Source: Litorihabitans aurantiacus
GTDB taxonomy: Bacteria > Actinomycetota > Actinomycetes > Actinomycetales > Beutenbergiaceae
Assembly: GCF_030161595.1 (NCBI RefSeq)
Contig: NZ_BSUM01000001.1
Span: 2,914,001 to 2,978,000 of the forward strand
Direction of reading: 5' to 3'
DNA: 64,000 nt
Position numbers and translations under genes: made by a program. Below are positions 19,551-29,848 of the stretch, piece after piece (position 1 is the stretch's first letter; the number at the start of each line of letters is the position of its first letter). The notes under the pieces are model-generated. The model searched no databases, had not been told where the DNA came from, and saw only the letters and a list, made by a program, of their open reading frames with translations.

Positions 19551-20039
19551 ATGGCCAATGCCCTCCTGGTCGCCGGGGCACGCGAGTCGATCGAGGTCGC
19601 TCTGCCTGCTCGCGCCCACCTCCGCCCGCTTCTCGACTCCGAGCGCGAGATCGTGTCGAGTCTGTACCGACAGACGTACGTCGCCACCCCTCACGAGATG
19701 ACAGAGGCCGAGGCGCGCGACGAGATCGACCGGACGTGGGCTGGTGAGTACGGCCGACTCGTGATGGAGGCGACGCTCGGCGTCTGGGTCGGGGACGAGC
19801 TGGCGGGCGCGATCGTGACCGTGCAGGACCCGCCGTGGGACGACGTGCCTCGCGGTCCCTTCATCCTCGACCTGTTCGTCCACCCGGCCCACCGCCGTAC
19901 TGGTCTCGGTCGAGCCCTCGTCCAGACCGTTCAGGGCACGCTCCGATCCGGTATCGCGCTCCGCGTCGACGACTCCGCACCGGAGGCCCGTTCCCTGTAC
20001 CGCGCCCTCGGCTTCCGGCCTCCGGCCGCAGCACGGTAG
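19551..20039 (+). CDS. GNAT-family N-acetyltransferase
   Basis: 162 aa from the ATG at 19551. The acetyl-CoA-binding loop is [16 protein letters not shown] near residue 105, close to the Q/RxxGxG/A consensus (RRTGLG). The C-terminal strand has [12 protein letters not shown]. The first 60 residues are less typical. The acceptor is unknown. It is separated from pflB by 185 bp that contain a DosR-type box, so it is probably not part of that operon. Confidence 0.85.
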   Translation: MANALLVAGARESIEVALPARAHLRPLLDSEREIVSSLYRQTYVATPHEMTEAEARDEIDRTWAGEYGRLVMEATLGVWVGDELAGAIVTVQDPPWDDVPRGPFILDLFVHPAHRRTGLGRALVQTVQGTLRSGIALRVDDSAPEARSLYRALGFRPPAAAR

Positions 20040-20138
20040 AGCGACACCGCCAGGCCGGCCCGGTCGACGACGCGCGTGGTGGGACCGACCGCCACACCGC
20101 CGACCTCGGTGGGGTCGACGCGTCGACACTCCGGGGAC

Positions 20139-20152
20139 GGGCCTTTGGTCCC
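20139..20152 (+). promoter_or_regulatory. DosR/DevR-type box upstream of pflB
   Basis: The sequence GGGCCTTTGGTCCC matches the DosR-box core GGGACTTTAGTCCC at 12 of 14 positions and is nearly palindromic. Its centre is about 80 bp before the pflB start codon. Four related sites precede other genes within the next 9.1 kb. Confidence 0.65.
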
Positions 20153-20224
20153 GCGCCGCGCGAACGCCGCGTCCCTAGTCTCGAGAAGTGGCCCGATCGG
20201 CCACTCGACACTGTGGAGGACGCG

Positions 20225-22486
20225 ATGAGCACAGAGACCCCGGCGGACGTCAGCACGGATGCGTGGGCCGGCTTCCGGCCGGGTGCGTGGCAGGACGGCG
20301 TGGACGTCCGTGACTTCATCCAGCGGAACTACACGCCCTACGAGGGTGACGCCGCCTTCCTCGCCGGACCGACGGCGAAGACGCTGCGGACGTGGGAGAC
20401 GCTCGAGCGCGACTACCTCTCGGCGGAGCGCGAGCGCCGGGTGTACGACGTCGACACCACCACGCCCGCCGACGTCGACGCCTTCGCCCCGGGCTGGATC
20501 AGCGAGGACGACGACGTCGTGGTCGGTCTGCAGACCGACGTACCCCTCAAGCGGGCCATGATGCCCAACGGCGGCTGGCGCATGGTGGAGACGGCGATCT
20601 CCGAGGCGGGCAAGCAGGTCGACCCCGCCGTGCGGGAGATCTTCACGAAGTACCGCAAGACCCACAACGAGGGGGTCTTCGACATCTACACGCCCCGTAT
20701 CCGCGCCGCGCGGTCGGCGCACATCATCACCGGACTGCCCGACTCCTACGGCCGCGGCCGCATCATCGGCGACTACCGGCGCGTGGCGCTCTACGGCGTC
20801 GACGCCCTGATCGAGGGCAAGCGGCGGGACAAGGACACCGGGGTGGACCAGCCGTTCTCCGAGAGCTGGGCGCGGCGCCGCGAGGAGCACTCCGAGCAGA
20901 TCCGTGCGCTGCTGAAGCTCAAGCGCCTCGGCGAGCAGTACGGGTTCGACCTCGCCCGCCCCGCCCGCACGGCGCAGGAGGCGGTGCAGTGGACGTACCT
21001 GGGCTACCTCGCCTCGGTGAAGAGCCAGGACGGCGCCGCGATGAGCATCGGCCGGCTCTCGCCGTTCTTCGACGTCTACCTCGAGCGCGACCTCGCCGCG
21101 GGCACGATCACCGAGACCGACGCGCAGGAGATCATCGACGCCCTCGTGATCAAGCTGCGCATCGTCCGCTTCCTGCGCACGATCGACTACGACCAGATCT
21201 TCTCCGGCGACCCGTACTGGGCCACCTGGTCAGACGCCGGGATGAGCGAGGACGGGCGCACCCAGGTCACGCGGACCTCGTTCCGACTGCTGCAGACGCT
21301 GCGCAACCTCGGCCCGGCGCCGGAGCCGAACATCACGATCTTCTGGGACGACGCGCTCCCCGCCGGCTACAAGGAGATGTGTGCCGCGATCTCGATCGAG
21401 ACCTCGGCCGTCCAGTACGAGTCCGACCGCGAGATCCGCGGTCACTGGGGCGACGACGCCGCGATCGCGTGCTGCGTCTCGCCCATGGCCGTGGGCAAGC
21501 AGATGCAGTTCTTCGGGGCCAGGGTCAACGCGGCGAAGGCGCTGCTGTACGCGATCAACGGCGGTCGGGACGAGATGACCGGGGCGCAGGTGGTCGCGGG
21601 TCACGACGCCGTGACCGGGGACGCCCCGCTGGACTTCGACGACGTGTGGGCCCGGTACGACGCGATGCTCGACTGGGTCGTGGGCACCTACGTCGAGGCG
21701 CTGAACATCATCCACTACAGCCACGACCGCTACGCCTACGAGGCGATCGAGATGGCGCTGCACGACGACGAGATCGTCCGCACCCTGGGGTGCGGCATCG
21801 CCGGCCTCTCGATCGTGGCCGACAGCCTCTCGGCTATCCGGTACGCCACCGTGACGCCGGTCCGGGACGAGACCGGGCTGGTCGTGGACTACCTGACCGA
21901 AGGCGAGTACCCGGTCTACGGGAACGACGACGACCGCGCCGACGAGATCGCCGCGCTGGTGGTCCGCACGGTCATGGCGAAGATCCGCGCGCTGCCGACC
22001 TACCGCGACGCGATCCCGACGCAGTCGGTGCTGACCATCACCTCGAACGTCGTCTACGGCCGCGCCACGGGCTCCTTCCCGTCCGGCCACCGCCGTGGCG
22101 AGCCGTTCTCCCCCGGCGCCAACCCGGAGAACGGGCGGGACACGCACGGGATGGTCGCGAGCATGATGAGCGTCGGCAAGCTCGACTACGACGACGCGCT
22201 GGACGGCATCTCGCTGACCAACACGATCACGCCGTCGGCGCTCGGACGGACCAGGGACGAGCAGGTCGGCAACCTCGTGGGGATCCTCGACGCCGGGATG
22301 GGCGAGGGTCTGTTCCACGCGAACATCAACGTCCTGAACAAGGACACGCTGGTGGACGCGATGGAGCACCCGGAGAACTACCCGCAGCTGACGATCCGGG
22401 TCTCCGGCTACGCCGTGAACTTCGTCAAGCTCACCCGCGAGCAGCAGCGCGACGTGCTCGCGCGGACGTTCCACGCCTCGGTCTGA
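20225..22486 (+). CDS. pflB: Formate C-acetyltransferase (pyruvate formate-lyase)
   Basis: 753 aa from the ATG at 20225, with GGAGG 6 bp upstream. It splits pyruvate and CoA into acetyl-CoA and formate in anaerobic fermentation. The adjacent catalytic cysteines are in [12 protein letters not shown] near residue 420, and the radical glycine is G728 in [18 protein letters not shown] and [15 protein letters not shown] are family landmarks. The length equals E. coli PflB. The activating enzyme follows after 28 bp and adhE lies downstream, forming an ethanol/formate fermentation module. Expression under low oxygen is suggested by the DosR-type box at 20139-20152. Confidence 0.97.
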   Translation: MSTETPADVSTDAWAGFRPGAWQDGVDVRDFIQRNYTPYEGDAAFLAGPTAKTLRTWETLERDYLSAERERRVYDVDTTTPADVDAFAPGWISEDDDVVVGLQTDVPLKRAMMPNGGWRMVETAISEAGKQVDPAVREIFTKYRKTHNEGVFDIYTPRIRAARSAHIITGLPDSYGRGRIIGDYRRVALYGVDALIEGKRRDKDTGVDQPFSESWARRREEHSEQIRALLKLKRLGEQYGFDLARPARTAQEAVQWTYLGYLASVKSQDGAAMSIGRLSPFFDVYLERDLAAGTITETDAQEIIDALVIKLRIVRFLRTIDYDQIFSGDPYWATWSDAGMSEDGRTQVTRTSFRLLQTLRNLGPAPEPNITIFWDDALPAGYKEMCAAISIETSAVQYESDREIRGHWGDDAAIACCVSPMAVGKQMQFFGARVNAAKALLYAINGGRDEMTGAQVVAGHDAVTGDAPLDFDDVWARYDAMLDWVVGTYVEALNIIHYSHDRYAYEAIEMALHDDEIVRTLGCGIAGLSIVADSLSAIRYATVTPVRDETGLVVDYLTEGEYPVYGNDDDRADEIAALVVRTVMAKIRALPTYRDAIPTQSVLTITSNVVYGRATGSFPSGHRRGEPFSPGANPENGRDTHGMVASMMSVGKLDYDDALDGISLTNTITPSALGRTRDEQVGNLVGILDAGMGEGLFHANINVLNKDTLVDAMEHPENYPQLTIRVSGYAVNFVKLTREQQRDVLARTFHASV

Positions 22487-22514
22487 ACGGCGGACGACGG
22501 CGGAGGGCGCGACC

Positions 22515-23321
22515 GTGGGCACCGACACCCTGGGTGGTCTCGCGACGGCGGACGGGCTCGACCGGCCAGAACGCCTGGCCGGTCTGCGGTCGGGCGAGAT
22601 CGGCCTGGTGCACTCGTGGGAGCTCGTGACCGCCGTCGACGGACCCGGCACCCGGATGACGACGTTCCTGGCGGGCTGCCCCCTGCGCTGCCTGTACTGC
22701 CACAACCCGGACACCATGTCGGCCCGCTCCGGCACCCCGGTCGCGGCGGCGGACCTGCTCGCGCGGATCCGCCGCTACCGCGGGGTGATCCGGGCGACCG
22801 GGGGCGGGATCACGCTCTCGGGGGGCGAGGTGCTGCGGCAGCCGGCCTTCGCCTCGCGCATCCTCCGGGGTGCCCGCGAGATGGGCATCCACACCGCGAT
22901 CGACACGTCGGGGTTCCTGGGCGCCCGCACCACGGACGCGTTCCTGGCCGACGTCGACCTCGTGCTGCTCGACGTGAAGTCCGGCGATCCGGAGACCTAC
23001 CGCCGCGTGACCGGCCGCGAGCTCGCGCCCACGCTCGCGTTCGGGCGGCGGCTCGCCGACCTCGGCATCGAGACGTGGATCCGCTTCGTCCAGGTGCCGG
23101 GGGTCACCGACGTCGATGCCAACATCACCCCGATCGTGGACTACGCCGCGTCGCTGCCGACCGTCAGCCGCGTGGAGGTGCTGCCCTTCCACCAGATGGG
23201 CCGCGACAAGTGGGCGCAGGCGGGGCTGCGCTACGAGCTCGGCGACGTCGAGCCGCCGACGCCGGAGCGCACCGAGGAGGTCCGGGCGATGTTCCGCGCC
23301 GCGGGCCTGACCACGTACTGA
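22515..23321 (+). CDS. pflA: Pyruvate formate-lyase activating enzyme (radical SAM)
   Basis: 268 aa from the GTG at 22515, with GGAGGGCG upstream. The radical-SAM CX3CX2C cluster is CPLRCLYC near residue 56, and the SAM-binding GGE is TLSGGEVLRQP near residue 100. LDVKSGDPETYRRVTG is typical of PflA. It installs the glycyl radical on PflB. It lies 28 bp downstream of pflB and is surely co-transcribed with it. Confidence 0.96.
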   Translation: MGTDTLGGLATADGLDRPERLAGLRSGEIGLVHSWELVTAVDGPGTRMTTFLAGCPLRCLYCHNPDTMSARSGTPVAAADLLARIRRYRGVIRATGGGITLSGGEVLRQPAFASRILRGAREMGIHTAIDTSGFLGARTTDAFLADVDLVLLDVKSGDPETYRRVTGRELAPTLAFGRRLADLGIETWIRFVQVPGVTDVDANITPIVDYAASLPTVSRVEVLPFHQMGRDKWAQAGLRYELGDVEPPTPERTEEVRAMFRAAGLTTY

Positions 23322-23334
23322 GCCCCGCTCCGAC

Positions 23335-23348
23335 GGGACGAAGGTCCC
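23335..23348 (+). promoter_or_regulatory. DosR/DevR-type box upstream of adhE (distal)
   Basis: GGGACGAAGGTCCC has the outer GGGAC and GTCCC half-sites of the DosR box. Its centre is about 86 bp before the adhE start. A second site lies 22 bp further downstream, two helical turns away, as in tandem DosR sites. Confidence 0.7.
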
Positions 23349-23356
23349 CGGGACCT

Positions 23357-23370
23357 CGGACTCAGGTCCC
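23357..23370 (+). promoter_or_regulatory. DosR/DevR-type box upstream of adhE (proximal)
   Basis: CGGACTCAGGTCCC keeps GGACT and GGTCCC, losing only the first G of the consensus. Its centre is about 64 bp before the adhE start and 22 bp from the distal box. Confidence 0.55.
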
Positions 23371-23426
23371 ACGGGAATCGCGCTCCTAGCGTGAAGTCAT
23401 CACTGGGACGACCCGAGGAGCACACC

Positions 23427-26137
23427 GTGACCACGACAACCGACAGCCGGGCGACGCACGACGTCGAGGGAGTCGCACCGGACGTCGTCACCGCGCCCAC
23501 CCCGGCAGCGGCCCCCCGCTCGACCCGATGGTCGAGCACATCGACGACCTCGTCGCGCGGGCGCAGGCCGCGCTGACGCAGTACGCCTCGTTCGACCAGG
23601 AGACGGTCGACCACATCGTCGCCAAGGCCGCCGTCGCGGCTCTGGACGAGCACGGCCACCTGGCCGACCTCGCCGTCGCCGAGACGGGCCGCGGGCTCTT
23701 CGAGGACAAGGCCGTGAAGAACATCTTCGCGTGCGAGCACGTCACGCACTCGATGTCGGGGCTGCGCACCGTGGGCGTCATCTCGCGCGACGAGCTGACC
23801 GGCATCACCGAGATCGCCGAGCCCGTCGGCGTCGTGTGCGGGGTCACGCCGGTGACCAACCCGACCTCGACGGCGATCTTCAAGTCGCTGATCGCGCTGA
23901 AGACGCGCAACCCGATCGTCTTCGCCTTCCACCCCGGCGCCCAGGAGTGCTCGGTCGCCGCCGCGACCGTGGTCAGGGACGCGGCCGTCGCCGCCGGCGC
24001 ACCCGCCGACTGCATCCAGTGGGTGACGATGCCGTCGCTGGCCGCGACCGGGGCGCTGATGAACCACCCCGGCGTCGCCCTCATCCTCGCCACGGGTGGC
24101 AACGCGATGGTGCGCGCGGCGTACTCGTGCGGGAAGCCCGCCCTCGGCGTCGGCGCCGGGAACGTGCCCGCGTACATCACCCGGACGGCGAAGCTCGAGC
24201 GGGCGGTCAACGACGTCGTCCTGTCGAAGGCGTTCGACAACGGCATGATCTGCGCCTCCGAGCAGGCGGTCGTCCTCGACACCGAGATCTACGACGAGGC
24301 GCTTGCCGAGTTCACCCGGCTGCACGCCCACGTCGTGAGCGCGCACGAGAAGGCCCTGCTGGAACGGTTCGTCTTCGGTGTGGAGGCGCACGACGCCGGG
24401 TGCGGCGGCGCGAAGCTGAACGCCGCCGTCGTCGGCCGCTCGCCCGGGTGGATCGCAGCCCAGGCCGGCTTCGAGGTCCCGGCCGACACGTCCGTGATCC
24501 TCGTGGAGGTCGACGACGTCGGGCCGTCGGAGCCGCTGACGCGCGAGAAGCTCGCGCCGGTGCTCGCGGTGCTGCGGGCGACGTCGACCGAGGAGGGCAT
24601 CCGGCTGTCGGAGCGCATGGTCGAGTTCGACGGGCTCGGTCACTCCGCCGCCATCCACTCCGAGGACGCCTCGCTGGCGGAGGAGTTCGGCTCCCGAGTC
24701 AAGGCCGTCCGCATCATCACGAACGCGCCGAGCTCCCTCGGCGGCATCGGCGACATCTACAACGCCTTCATCCCCTCGCTCACGCTCGGGTGCGGCTCCT
24801 ACGGGCACAACTCGGTGTCCAACAACGTCTCGGCGGTCAACCTCGTGAACATCAAGCGCATCGGCCGCCGCAACAACAACCTGCAGTGGTTCAAGGTGCC
24901 GGCGAAGACCTACTTCGAGCGTCACGCGATCCGCTACCTGACGGACATGCCCGACGTCGAACGCGTCACCATCGTCACCGACGCCACCATGACGACGCTC
25001 GGGTTCGTCGACCGCGTCATCGACGTGCTGAACCGCCGCGCCGGCAAGGTCGCGCTGCAGATCATCGACCAGGTCGAGCCCGAACCCAGCGTGGGCACCG
25101 TGCAGCGCGGCGCCGAGCAGATGCGCCACTTCCGACCCGACACGATCATCGCGCTCGGCGGCGGTTCACCGATGGACGCCGCCAAGGTGATGTGGCTGCT
25201 GTACGAGCACCCGGAGGTGAACTTCTCCGATCTCAAGCAGAAGTTCTTCGACGTGCGCAAGCGCGCCTTCACCTTCCCCACGCTCGGGTCGCTGGCGCAC
25301 CTCGTGTGCATCCCGACGACGTCGGGCACCGGCGCCGAGGTGACCCCGTTCGCGGTCATCTCCGACCCGGGGACCGGCCGGAAGTACCCGCTGGCGGACT
25401 ACGCCCTGACCCCGTCCGTCGCGATCATCGACCCGGCCCTGACGGAGCTGATGCCGGCCTCGCTCGCGGCCGACTCGGGGTTCGACGCGCTCACGCACGC
25501 GACCGAGGCCTACGTCAGCGTCTACGCGAACGACTTCACCGACGGCATGGCGCTGCAGGCGATCCGACTGATCTTCGACAACCTCGAGGCGTCCGTGACC
25601 GGCGACGCGCAGGATCCGGCCACGGCGACGGCGCGCGAGAAGATGCACAACGCCGGCACCATCGCCGGTATGAGCTTCGGCAACGCGTTCCTGGGGATCG
25701 TGCACGCCATGGCCCACGTGGTCGGCTCGACCTTCCACCTCGTGCACGGGCGCACCAACGCCACGCTGCTGCCGCACGTCATCCGGTACAACGGCCAGGT
25801 CCCGACCAAGCTGACGAGCTGGCCGAAGTACGAGCACTACGTGGCACCCGAGCGCTTCCAGGAGATCGCCCGGCACCTCGGCCTGCCGGCGAGCACCCCG
25901 GCCGAGGGCGTGGAGTCCTACGCGCGGGCGGTCGAGGAGCTGCGCGACCGCGTCGGCATCCCGTCGTCGTTCCGGGCGCAGGGGGTGGACGAGACCGAGT
26001 TCGTCTCGCGGCTCGACGAGGTCGCGACCGGTGCCTACGAGGACCAGTGCGCGCCGGCCAACCCGCGCATGCCGATGCGCGAGGACATGAAGGAGCTCAT
26101 GCTCGCCGCGTACTACGGCACGTCCGACAAGGACTGA
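23427..26137 (+). CDS. adhE: Bifunctional acetaldehyde-CoA/alcohol dehydrogenase (apparent frameshift near the 5' end)
   Basis: I place the start at the GTG at 23427 because GAGGAG lies 6 bp upstream. The first 29 codons are then cut off by a C6 run (23512-23517) lacking one C. The ATG at 23528 in the main frame has no ribosome binding site. Restored length is about 903 aa. The N-terminal half is a CoA-acylating aldehyde dehydrogenase, with its cysteine in NGMICASEQAVV. The C-terminal half is an iron-dependent alcohol dehydrogenase: GGGSPMDAAKV binds NAD, and the metal ligands include HATEAY and GIVHAMAHVVGSTFHLVHG. It reduces acetyl-CoA to ethanol, using the PflB product and re-oxidising NADH. 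Confidence 0.95.
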
Positions 26138-26146
26138 CCGCCCGCG

Positions 26147-26707
26147 TCACCGCACGATCGGCCGCCGGGGCACCGCCGCCCCGGCGGCCAGCGACGCCGG
26201 CACGTCGAGCACGCGCTGGTTGGCGCTGCCGCGGAACGCGAGCGAGGTGTCGCGTAGGGACAGGTCGAACGGGCCGTCCACGAGCACGTCGAGCTCGCGC
26301 AGCAGCTCGCCCTTGTCCTCCCCCGCGGCCAGCAGCTGCTCGATCGTGTAGCCGCTCCAGCACCACACGTCCTTCGCGGCGCCGAAGCGCTCGCGGACCC
26401 GCCGCACGAGGCGCAGGCAGACGCCGGTGTTGAGGAAGGGTTCGCCACCCAGCAGGCTCAGCCCCTGCACCGCCTCGTGCGCGAGGTCGGCCAGGATGCG
26501 CTCCTCAAGGGCGTCGTCAGAGGGCGTGCCGTAGCGGAAGCTCCAGGCGGCCTCGTTGAAGCAGCCCTCGCACGCGAACAGGCACCCGCTGACGTACAGG
26601 CTGCAGCGCACGCCCTCGCCGTCGACCATCACGAAGGGCTTGTAGTCCGCCACGTGTCCGGCGCTGACGCGCGCCGAGCGCCAGCGGGCGGGGTCAGGGG
26701 CGCGCAC
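26147..26707 (-). CDS. nrdG: Anaerobic ribonucleotide reductase activating protein (radical SAM)
   Basis: 186 aa from the GTG at 26707, overlapping the nrdD stop by 14 bp. The CX3CX2C cluster is CLFACEGC near residue 41, and the SAM motif is LLGGEPFLN near residue 87. KDVWCWSGYTIEQLL is typical of NrdG. It generates the glycyl radical on NrdD. The C-terminal extension after DGPFDLSLRDTSL is normal. It converges on adhE with 9 bp between the stops, and the hairpin at 26160-26189 lies in its last codons. Confidence 0.94.
   Translation of the reverse strand: MRAPDPARWRSARVSAGHVADYKPFVMVDGEGVRCSLYVSGCLFACEGCFNEAAWSFRYGTPSDDALEERILADLAHEAVQGLSLLGGEPFLNTGVCLRLVRRVRERFGAAKDVWCWSGYTIEQLLAAGEDKGELLRELDVLVDGPFDLSLRDTSLAFRGSANQRVLDVPASLAAGAAVPRRPIVR
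26160..26189. terminator. Perfect 12-bp-stem hairpin just after adhE, inside the end of nrdG
   Basis: GGCCGCCGGGGC (26160-26171) and its exact complement (26178-26189) enclose a 6-nt loop. It starts 23 bp after the adhE stop codon and may end adhE transcription. The same DNA codes for the last residues of NrdG, so the match could be partly accidental. Confidence 0.5.
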
Positions 26708-28708
26708 GGGCGGGGTCGTCGACGTCGGCGGCGTCGTCCGCCGTCACCCCGTCCGCCAGGTGCTTGGCGCGCGAGGAGATCTCCACGTGGCGCCCGTGCA
26801 CCATCGGGCGCTGCTGCGGGTTGCCGAGGTAGCCGCACGTGCGCTTGACGACGTCGCACGTGCGCGGATCGCCGTTGCCGCACGCGGGGCAGGCGAACCC
26901 CTCGCCGTCGGGGTGAACTCGCCGGTGAAGTCGCACGCGTAGCAGCGGTCGACGGGCGTGTTCGTCCCGAGGTAGGCGATGCGGTCGTAGGCGTAGTCCC
27001 ACACGGCCTCGAGCGCACGGGGGTTGGTGCGGAGCACGGGGTACTCGCAGTAGTGGATGAAGCCGCCGGAGGACAGGCGGGGGTAGTCCATCTCGAAGTC
27101 GATCTTCTCGAACGGTGTCGGGTGCTTGCGCACGTCGTAGTGGAACGAGTTGGTGTAGTAGTCCTTCTCCGTGATGTCGGGCACCGCGCCGAAGCGGGCG
27201 CGGTCGAGGCGGCAGAACCTGTCGGTGAGCGACTCGCTCGGGGTCGCGTAGACGGAGAACTGGTAGCCGTACCGCTGCGTCCAGGCCGTGGCGCCGGCAT
27301 TCAGCGCGCGCAGCACGTCCAGGGTGAAGGCCTTTGCCCCGGGATCGTCCTCCCACGCGCCGCCGTGGAAGACGGCCGCGGTCTCGTACAGGCCGATGTA
27401 GCCGAGCGAGACCGTCGCCCGGCCGTCACGGAAGAGGTCGTCGACGGCGTCCTCCGGCCCGAGTCGCCGGCCGAACGCACCGTGCTGGTAAAGGATCGGG
27501 GCGTTCCCGGGCACCGCCTCCCGGCACCGCTCGACACGGTGCACCAGGGCGTCGTGCACCGTGGCGAGCCGCTGCGTCAGCAGCTCCCAGAACCGTGCCC
27601 GGTCGCCGCGGGACTCGAGCGCGATGCGTGGCAGGTTGAGCGTGACCACGCCGAGGTTCATCCGGCCCTCGACGACGTCGCGCCCCTCCTCGTCCCGCCA
27701 GCCCTGCAGGAACGAGCGGCAGCCCATCGGCACCTTGAAGGAGCCGGTGGTCGACACCACCTGGTCGTAGCTCAGCACGTCCGGGTACATCCGCCGGGTC
27801 GAGCACTCCAGCGCGAGCTGCTTGATGGCGTAACCGGGGTCGGCGGGATCGAGGTTGAGACCTCGCCGCAGCGTGAAGATCAGCTTGGGGAAGACCGCCG
27901 TGCGACGCTCGCGCCCCAGGCCCTGGATGCGGACCTCGAGGATCGCCCGCTGGATCTCGCGCGCGAGCCACCCCTGTCCGAGGCCGAACCCGAGGGAGGT
28001 GAACGGCGTCTGCCCGTTGGTGGTGAACAGCGTGTTGATCTCGTACTCGAGGCTCTGCATCGCCTCGTGCACGTCTGTCCGGGTGGCCTCGCGCGCGTAC
28101 TCCTCGCGCCGCTCCGGCTCGGTGATCCACCGCACCGCCTCCGCGCGGTGGCGCTCGAGGTCGAGGGCCGCGTATGGCGCGAGCACCTCGTCGATCCGGT
28201 TGACCGAGCAGCCGCCGTACTGGCTGGAGGAGACGTTCGCGATGATCTGGGAGATCTGCGCCGTCGCGGTGCGGATCGAGCGTGGCGAGGAGACCTGGGC
28301 GTTGCCGATGCGGAACCCGTCCCGCAGCATCGTGGCGACGTCGATGAGGCAGCAGTTCGTCATCGGCGAGTACGGCTGGTAGTCCAGGTCGTGCACGTGC
28401 AGGTCACCGCTCGCGTGCGCGGCCGCGACGTGCGGCGGCAGCATCCGCAGACCGATCGTGCGGGCCACCGCCCCGGCCGTGAGGTCGCGGTGGGTGGTGA
28501 AGACGTCGCTGTCCTTGTTGGCGTTCTCGTCGACGACGGCGGAGTCCTTCGCCAGCAGCGCCGCGATCGCGAGCTCGAGGTCGCCCGGCTCGGGTGCCGC
28601 GGGCGGTGTGAGGGCGGGTGCGGCGGGGGCGTGGGGGGCGACGGGGATCACGGCACTCTGTTCTCTGACGGCTCCGCCGGGCACCACCACATGTGGCGTG
28701 GACTGCAC
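26694..28708 (-). CDS. nrdD: Anaerobic (class III) ribonucleoside-triphosphate reductase, no ATP-cone (apparent frameshift near the 3' end)
   Basis: The chosen start is the GTG at 28708; no good ribosome binding site is visible for it or nearby alternatives. Conserved family segments are NENANKDSDVF-like (DENANKDSDVF), HVHDLDY, YGGCSVNRIDEVLAPY and VTLNLPRIA. The zinc site has CYAC and CPAC, and the radical glycine is about residue 626 in RTCGYLGN. A one-base loss in a G4 run (26910-26913) separates the two zinc pairs; the frame ending at 26694 restores the C-terminus. The restored protein is about 671 aa and lacks the usual N-terminal ATP-cone regulatory domain. It makes dNTPs without oxygen. 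A DosR-type box lies 37-50 bp upstream of the start. Confidence 0.93.
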
Positions 28709-28744
28709 GGTTGACACGCTAGATCTGGTGCTCGCGAGCCGACC

Positions 28745-28758
28745 GGGACCTTCGTCCC
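28745..28758 (-). promoter_or_regulatory. DosR/DevR-type box upstream of nrdD
   Basis: GGGACCTTCGTCCC on the plus strand has perfect GGGAC and GTCCC outer half-sites. It sits in the 56-bp gap between the small ORF at 28765-29040 and the nrdD start, centred about 44 bp from the start codon. That would overlap a -35 region if the nrdD mRNA is leaderless or nearly so. Confidence 0.68.
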
Positions 28759-28764
28759 CGGGCA

Positions 28765-29040
28765 TCACAGCTCGCGCGGGGCTTCCGCGGGGACGATGCG
28801 CAGCCCCGCAGCGGTCGCCCGGTAGGTCCAGGGGCGCCGGACGGTCAGGCTGCCGAACGCCACGGCGGAACCGACCTTGAGCTCGTCGCCTGTGGTGAGA
28901 TCCACCAGGACGATCGCCCATGTGGCCCTGCTCCCGAGGGACCGCTCGTCGCAGCGCTGCACCTCGAAGCTCGTACCGGCCGGGAGCACCCGATCGACGC
29001 TCAGGAACCGAGCCAGCGCCTGCACCTGCTTGCCGTCCAA
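28765..29040 (-). CDS. Small protein of unknown function upstream of nrdD
   Basis: 91 aa if started at the TTG at 29040; a TGA two codons upstream blocks any longer version in this frame. A GTG at 29025 is a possible later start. The composition is ordinary and beta-rich (TSFEVQRCDERSLGS, TWAIVLVDLTTGDELKVG, AVAFGSLTVRRPWTYRAT), unlike the Arg/Pro-rich shadows of other frames. It has no signal peptide or membrane segment. It may be co-regulated with nrdD: AGGACCTTTGG at 29140-29150 resembles half of a DosR-type box. I do not recognise a family. Confidence 0.5.
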   Translation of the reverse strand: MDGKQVQALARFLSVDRVLPAGTSFEVQRCDERSLGSRATWAIVLVDLTTGDELKVGSAVAFGSLTVRRPWTYRATAAGLRIVPAEAPREL

Positions 29041-29236
29041 CCTGACTCATCCACTCCATCAGCAGGGCGCGGGCCACTGCCCCGCGGCGGGTCCGATCGC
29101 CCGCCCCACGACGCTAGGCGCGCCCTACGAGGCCGTCGCAGGACCTTTGGCGGCGGGACGCGACCCCGCGGCGGGTATTTCCGGCGCGACTGCTCCACCC
29201 CCGGCTGAACGCGCGTCACCCAGCTGCCACCGGGTG

Positions 29237-29250
29237 AGGACCTAGGGCCC
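29237..29250 (+). promoter_or_regulatory. Possible DosR/DevR-type box upstream of a small membrane-protein gene
   Basis: AGGACCTAGGGCCC keeps GGACC and GGGCCC of the palindrome seen before pflB, adhE and nrdD, but with more deviations. Its centre is about 77 bp before the ATG at 29321. Confidence 0.45.
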
Positions 29251-29320
29251 AGGGACGGCCGTGGCGGGTCGGGGAAGATGGTTCACGTACCCACCGGCGC
29301 ACCGAGAAAGCAGATCCACC

Positions 29321-29848
29321 ATGACGACGTCCACCTCGTCCAAAGTTCCTGCGACTGCCGGCCTCGTCAGCATCATTGCCGGGATCGTCTTCGTCGTCGC
29401 GGGTGCGGTGACGTGGGGACTGGTCTCCAGCAACCTCAAGGCGGAGGAGATCACCGTCGCGGAGGACGCTGCGGCGTTCGGGGGCCGGCTCGTCCAGGAT
29501 CCTTTCACCGCATTCGCGCAGGCGGACATCATCAACCAGCACGCACTCGCCGCCAGTGACGGCCAGACCTACGCCGAGCTCGGCACCGCGATCGCCGAGG
29601 CCAGGGCAGCAGGAGCGACGGACGACTCCGAGGAGGTCACCGCCCTCCAGGGGCAGCGGGCCACGGTGATGAACGCCTCGTTCCTGCGGGCCTCGCTGTT
29701 CACCTCGGTCGTCGCCTTCGGTGTGGCCGCACTGGTGATCGGCCTCGGGGTGATGTTCACCCTGATCGGGGTCGCGCTCCGCAAAGTCACCGTCGCAGCG
29801 GCCCCTGTCACCATCTCGACCCCCGCGGAGACGCCGGCTCGGCCCTGA
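29321..29848 (+). CDS. Small membrane protein with two hydrophobic segments, unknown function
   Basis: 175 aa from the ATG at 29321 (MTTSTSSKVPATAG). Hydrophobic helices at about residues 13-35 and 121-147 flank an acidic loop of about 85 residues. The loop includes QADIINQHALAASDGQTYAELG and an Ala/Glu-rich helix. The topology suggests that loop lies outside the membrane. The short C-tail is Thr/Pro-rich. Homologues in Micrococcales are often mislabelled as LigA; nothing here supports a dioxygenase. A DosR-like box upstream may link it to the neighbouring anaerobic genes. Confidence 0.7.
   Translation: MTTSTSSKVPATAGLVSIIAGIVFVVAGAVTWGLVSSNLKAEEITVAEDAAAFGGRLVQDPFTAFAQADIINQHALAASDGQTYAELGTAIAEARAAGATDDSEEVTALQGQRATVMNASFLRASLFTSVVAFGVAALVIGLGVMFTLIGVALRKVTVAAAPVTISTPAETPARP

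Noticed and set aside
29140-29172. A further DosR-like box upstream of the small ORF at 28765-29040.
   Set aside because: Only one half (AGGACCTTTGG) matches and the other half is lost, so it is mentioned but not listed as a site.
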